From Anseongella ginsenosidimutans (GTDB lineage: Bacteria; Bacteroidota; Bacteroidia; Sphingobacteriales; Sphingobacteriaceae): a stretch of 64,000 bases of DNA. This document shows positions 61,917-64,000 of this stretch, piece after piece (positions within the stretch are counted from its first letter, which is position 1; every line of letters begins with the position of its first letter). Below the pieces are notes generated by a model. That model was not told where the DNA came from and searched no databases. It was given only the letters and a program-made list of their open reading frames with translations. The stretch is taken from the NCBI RefSeq assembly GCF_008033235.1, contig NZ_CP042432.1:4092001-4156000 (forward strand). The letters run 5' to 3'. Position numbers and translations under genes: made by a program.

Positions 61917-63713
61917 CTACTGTTTCCCGGACGGAACTCGAAGGGAACCGGCCGGCGATCCTACCCCGGAACTATTGAACTGCAGGTCATAAAGCCGTTT
62001 ATAACTGCCATTGAGTTTTAGTAATTCCTGGTGGGTGCCTTGTTCGATGATCTCGCCCCGGTCAAGTACAATGATCTTATCGGCATGCTGAATAGTGGAT
62101 AGCCGGTGCGCAATTACTATGGAAGTACGGCCCTCCATAAGGCGGAGAATGGCATTTTGTATCAGTTCTTCGGTTTCGGTATCAACGGATGCGGTGGCTT
62201 CGTCCAGGATCAGGATGGCCGGGTCGTATACCAGGGCACGGATAAAGGACAGCAGCTGCGCCTGCCCCGCAGACAGGGTGGCGCCTCTTTCCATCACGTT
62301 GTAATCAAAACCGCCGGGCAGCTTCCTGATAAAATTGTCCGCTCCTACCTCCCTTGCGGCCTGCGCCATCCTTTCCAGGCTAATCTCCGGGTTCCGGATG
62401 CTGATATTATTGCTGACTGTATCAGAGAACAGGAATACGTCCTGCAGTACCGTCGCGATGGAAGAACGCAGCGATTCCAGTTTGTATTCCCGTATATTCT
62501 TTCCGTCTATTTCAATCGTTCCTTTGTTGATCTCGTAAAAACGGTTCAAAAGATTGATAACCGAAGATTTTCCCGCTCCCGTTGCCCCTACCAGCGCAAG
62601 GGTTTCGCCAGGCTTCACCGAAAAGGAAATATCTTTCAGCACGTATTGTTCATCTGTATAGGCAAACCATACCTTATCAAAACGGATAGCCCCCTCTACG
62701 CGCGAAGGAGCATGCTGCCCGGTATCCGGCGTCTGTTCTTTGGTATCCAGCACCTTAAAGATGCGCTCGGCGCTCACCATTCCCATTTGCAGGGTATTGA
62801 AACGGTCGGCAAGTTCGCGGATAGGGCGGAATAACATGCTGATGTACAGCAGAAAAGATACCAGCACACCGGGAGAAGTAACCCCTTGCAGGACTCCTTT
62901 TGCCCCATACCATACCAGGAGCCCCAGGGAAATCGCCGAAACAATTTCCACTACCGGGAAAAAGATGGAATAATACAGGTTAGAACGAATATGCGCGTCC
63001 CGGTGCCTCCCGTTGATGGTCTTGAATTTCGCCATTTCCTGCTTTTCGCGGGCAAAAAGCTGCACCACACTCATCCCGGTAATATGTTCCTGCAGGAAGG
63101 CATTCAGCCGAGCTACTTCCGTTCGCACCTGCTGGAAAGAGGCTTTAATGGCTTCCTTGAAAATATAAGTGGCCAGCATAAGCAGCGGAATGGGCGCCAG
63201 GACCACCAGCGTTAATTCCCAGTCGGTATAAAACATCACCAGCATGATGGTAATGATTTGCAGGATATCGCCGATAATGATGATAAGGCCCTGGGAAAAT
63301 ACATCTCCTATCGTTTCAAGGTCGGAGACATTGCGGGTGATCAATGTGCCTATAGGTGTTTTGTCAAAATATTTAAGACGAAGCGAAGTAATGTGATTAA
63401 AGGTATCGGTACGCATGTCCCGCACCACGGACTGACCCAGCACGTTCGTATAAAAGGTGTGGGTGTATTTCACAAAAACTTCCAGGAGCAGCGCTACGAA
63501 CATCAGCAATATCATCAGTTCCAGGCCGCGAAGGTCATTAACTGAAATATATTTATCAACTGTATATTCGATCATCCAGGGACGAAGCGGCGCCAGCACA
63601 GCCAGCGTAATGGTCAGCACAATAGACCAGAAAAAAATTTTCCGGTAAGGCCGCGCGTACCGCAGTACCCTTTTTATCAAACTCAGATCAAGTGCGTTTC
63701 CCGTAATGGCCAT
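61917..63713 (-). CDS. MsbA-like ABC exporter (permease-ATPase fusion)
   Basis: Homodimeric ABC exporter of the MsbA/LmrA type. I start at the ATG giving MAITGNALDLSLIKR, two codons after an in-frame TTG. Six helices in the first 320 residues, then the ATPase: Walker A LALVGATGAGKSSVINL, Q-loop VLQDVFLFSD, signature TLSAGQAQLLSFIRAL, Walker B AILILDEATASVDTE and switch IVIAHRLST. About 598 residues. Substrate lipid or drug unknown. It follows truA with a two-base gap; 114 bases separate it from the MFS gene downstream. Confidence 0.95.
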   Translation of the reverse strand: MAITGNALDLSLIKRVLRYARPYRKIFFWSIVLTITLAVLAPLRPWMIEYTVDKYISVNDLRGLELMILLMFVALLLEVFVKYTHTFYTNVLGQSVVRDMRTDTFNHITSLRLKYFDKTPIGTLITRNVSDLETIGDVFSQGLIIIIGDILQIITIMLVMFYTDWELTLVVLAPIPLLMLATYIFKEAIKASFQQVRTEVARLNAFLQEHITGMSVVQLFAREKQEMAKFKTINGRHRDAHIRSNLYYSIFFPVVEIVSAISLGLLVWYGAKGVLQGVTSPGVLVSFLLYISMLFRPIRELADRFNTLQMGMVSAERIFKVLDTKEQTPDTGQHAPSRVEGAIRFDKVWFAYTDEQYVLKDISFSVKPGETLALVGATGAGKSSVINLLNRFYEINKGTIEIDGKNIREYKLESLRSSIATVLQDVFLFSDTVSNNISIRNPEISLERMAQAAREVGADNFIRKLPGGFDYNVMERGATLSAGQAQLLSFIRALVYDPAILILDEATASVDTETEELIQNAILRLMEGRTSIVIAHRLSTIQHADKIIVLDRGEIIEQGTHQELLKLNGSYKRLYDLQFNSSGVGSPAGSLRVPSGKQ

Positions 63714-63715
63714 TT

Positions 63716-64000
63716 TCAATTTATATATGCATAAGCCACCCGGGCCAGGTACAGCCCTTCGGCCGGAACCGATTCGCCGGCAGCTGCCCGGTTTCCCTTC
63801 TCCAATATCTGCTGAAGATCATCCAGGCTGATCTTTTGCCGTCCCAGGTCCAGCAGCGTCCCGACGATGGCACGTACCATATTTCTCAGGAACCGGTCCG
63901 CGCTGATATGAAATATCACCCTGCCGGGGGAAACTTCCTCCCAGCGGGCCTCGCTAAGCCTGCATAAGGTCGTTTTCGAACCCGCATGGCTTTTACAGAA
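63716..64000 (-). CDS. truA: tRNA pseudouridine synthase A, C-terminal part
   Basis: Makes pseudouridine at tRNA positions 38-40. Only the C-terminal third is inside the window; the frame is open to the edge. It reads FCKSHAGSKTTLCRLSEARWE, then the conserved VIFHISADRFLRNMVRAIVGTLLDLGR region and ends EGLYLARVAYAYIN. The catalytic Asp lies outside. It stops two bases before the ABC exporter start, so the two genes are co-transcribed. Confidence 0.95.
   Translation of the reverse strand, partial: FCKSHAGSKTTLCRLSEARWEEVSPGRVIFHISADRFLRNMVRAIVGTLLDLGRQKISLDDLQQILEKGNRAAAGESVPAEGLYLARVAYAYIN

Overview
The window looks like chromosomal DNA of a member of the Bacteroidota, probably from the Sphingobacteriia/Chitinophagia/Cytophagia side. 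The evidence is a SusC/RagA TonB-linked receptor next to an IPT/TIG-NHL lipoprotein, an MG2/TonB-plug surface protein, 7TM-DISM and REC-fused histidine kinases, a Bacteroidota-type rpsF-rpsR-rplI operon, the absence of Shine-Dalgarno-like leaders, and several TAnnTTTG boxes (the Bacteroidota -7 element) in front of housekeeping genes. I see no rRNA, CRISPR array, insertion sequence or prophage. There is one tRNA (Phe, GAA).

Layout. 0-3.7 kb: frameshifted, edge-truncated susC and an NHL lipoprotein. 3.9-8.5 kb: accessory, more AT-rich genes (a small lipoprotein behind a striking inverted-repeat cluster, a protein made of two DUF2927-like halves, and a WG-repeat protein coupled to an unknown protein). 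8.5-12.4 kb: a decaying stretch with two genes carrying internal deletions (a PQQ sugar dehydrogenase and an FAD amine oxidase), a chimeric SpoIIAA-like/membrane ORF, an OBAP/DUF1264 lipoprotein and an SPW membrane protein. 12.7-31 kb: mostly housekeeping genes (tRNA-Phe, an Hdr-like Fe-S pair, mtgA, rplI-rpsR-rpsF, dnaX, icd, a vWA membrane protein, a glutamate synthase-like enzyme, divIC, eno, carA, panB, an RluA-type synthase). 31-38.6 kb: a MacA/MacB/TolC-like export operon without an ATPase, a hydroxyacid dehydrogenase and two thioredoxin-fold proteins. 38.7-49.6 kb: an MG2/TonB-plug protein, sucD-fabG, holA, an HsdR-N-like nuclease fold, a GH5 glycosidase, a CHAT protein and a NatAB-like ABC exporter. 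49.7-58.9 kb: a dense signalling region. 59-64 kb: apbE, dCMP deaminase, a sugar MFS permease, an MsbA-like exporter and truA (cut by the window edge).

Most notable points. (1) The 49.7-56.9 kb run has almost every gene overlapping the next: response regulator, GNAT/autoinducer-synthase-like protein, response regulator, E1/ThiF-nitroreductase fusion (Rv1355c/MoeY-like), 7TM-DISM kinase, REC-kinase hybrid. It resembles a signal-making and signal-sensing module. (2) dnaX carries a run of ten A exactly after the clamp-loader core, where slippage in either direction would stop translation within about ten codons and give a gamma-like short form. (3) Three genes (susC, the vWA protein, the Rv1355c-like protein) are each broken by one base missing from a G run, which suggests a shared technical cause. 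(4) There are heptanucleotide arrays with the same unit at two convergent gene ends, a 98-bp nested palindrome, and a three-half-site CTGTCCG/CGGACAG cluster at 4.05 kb.
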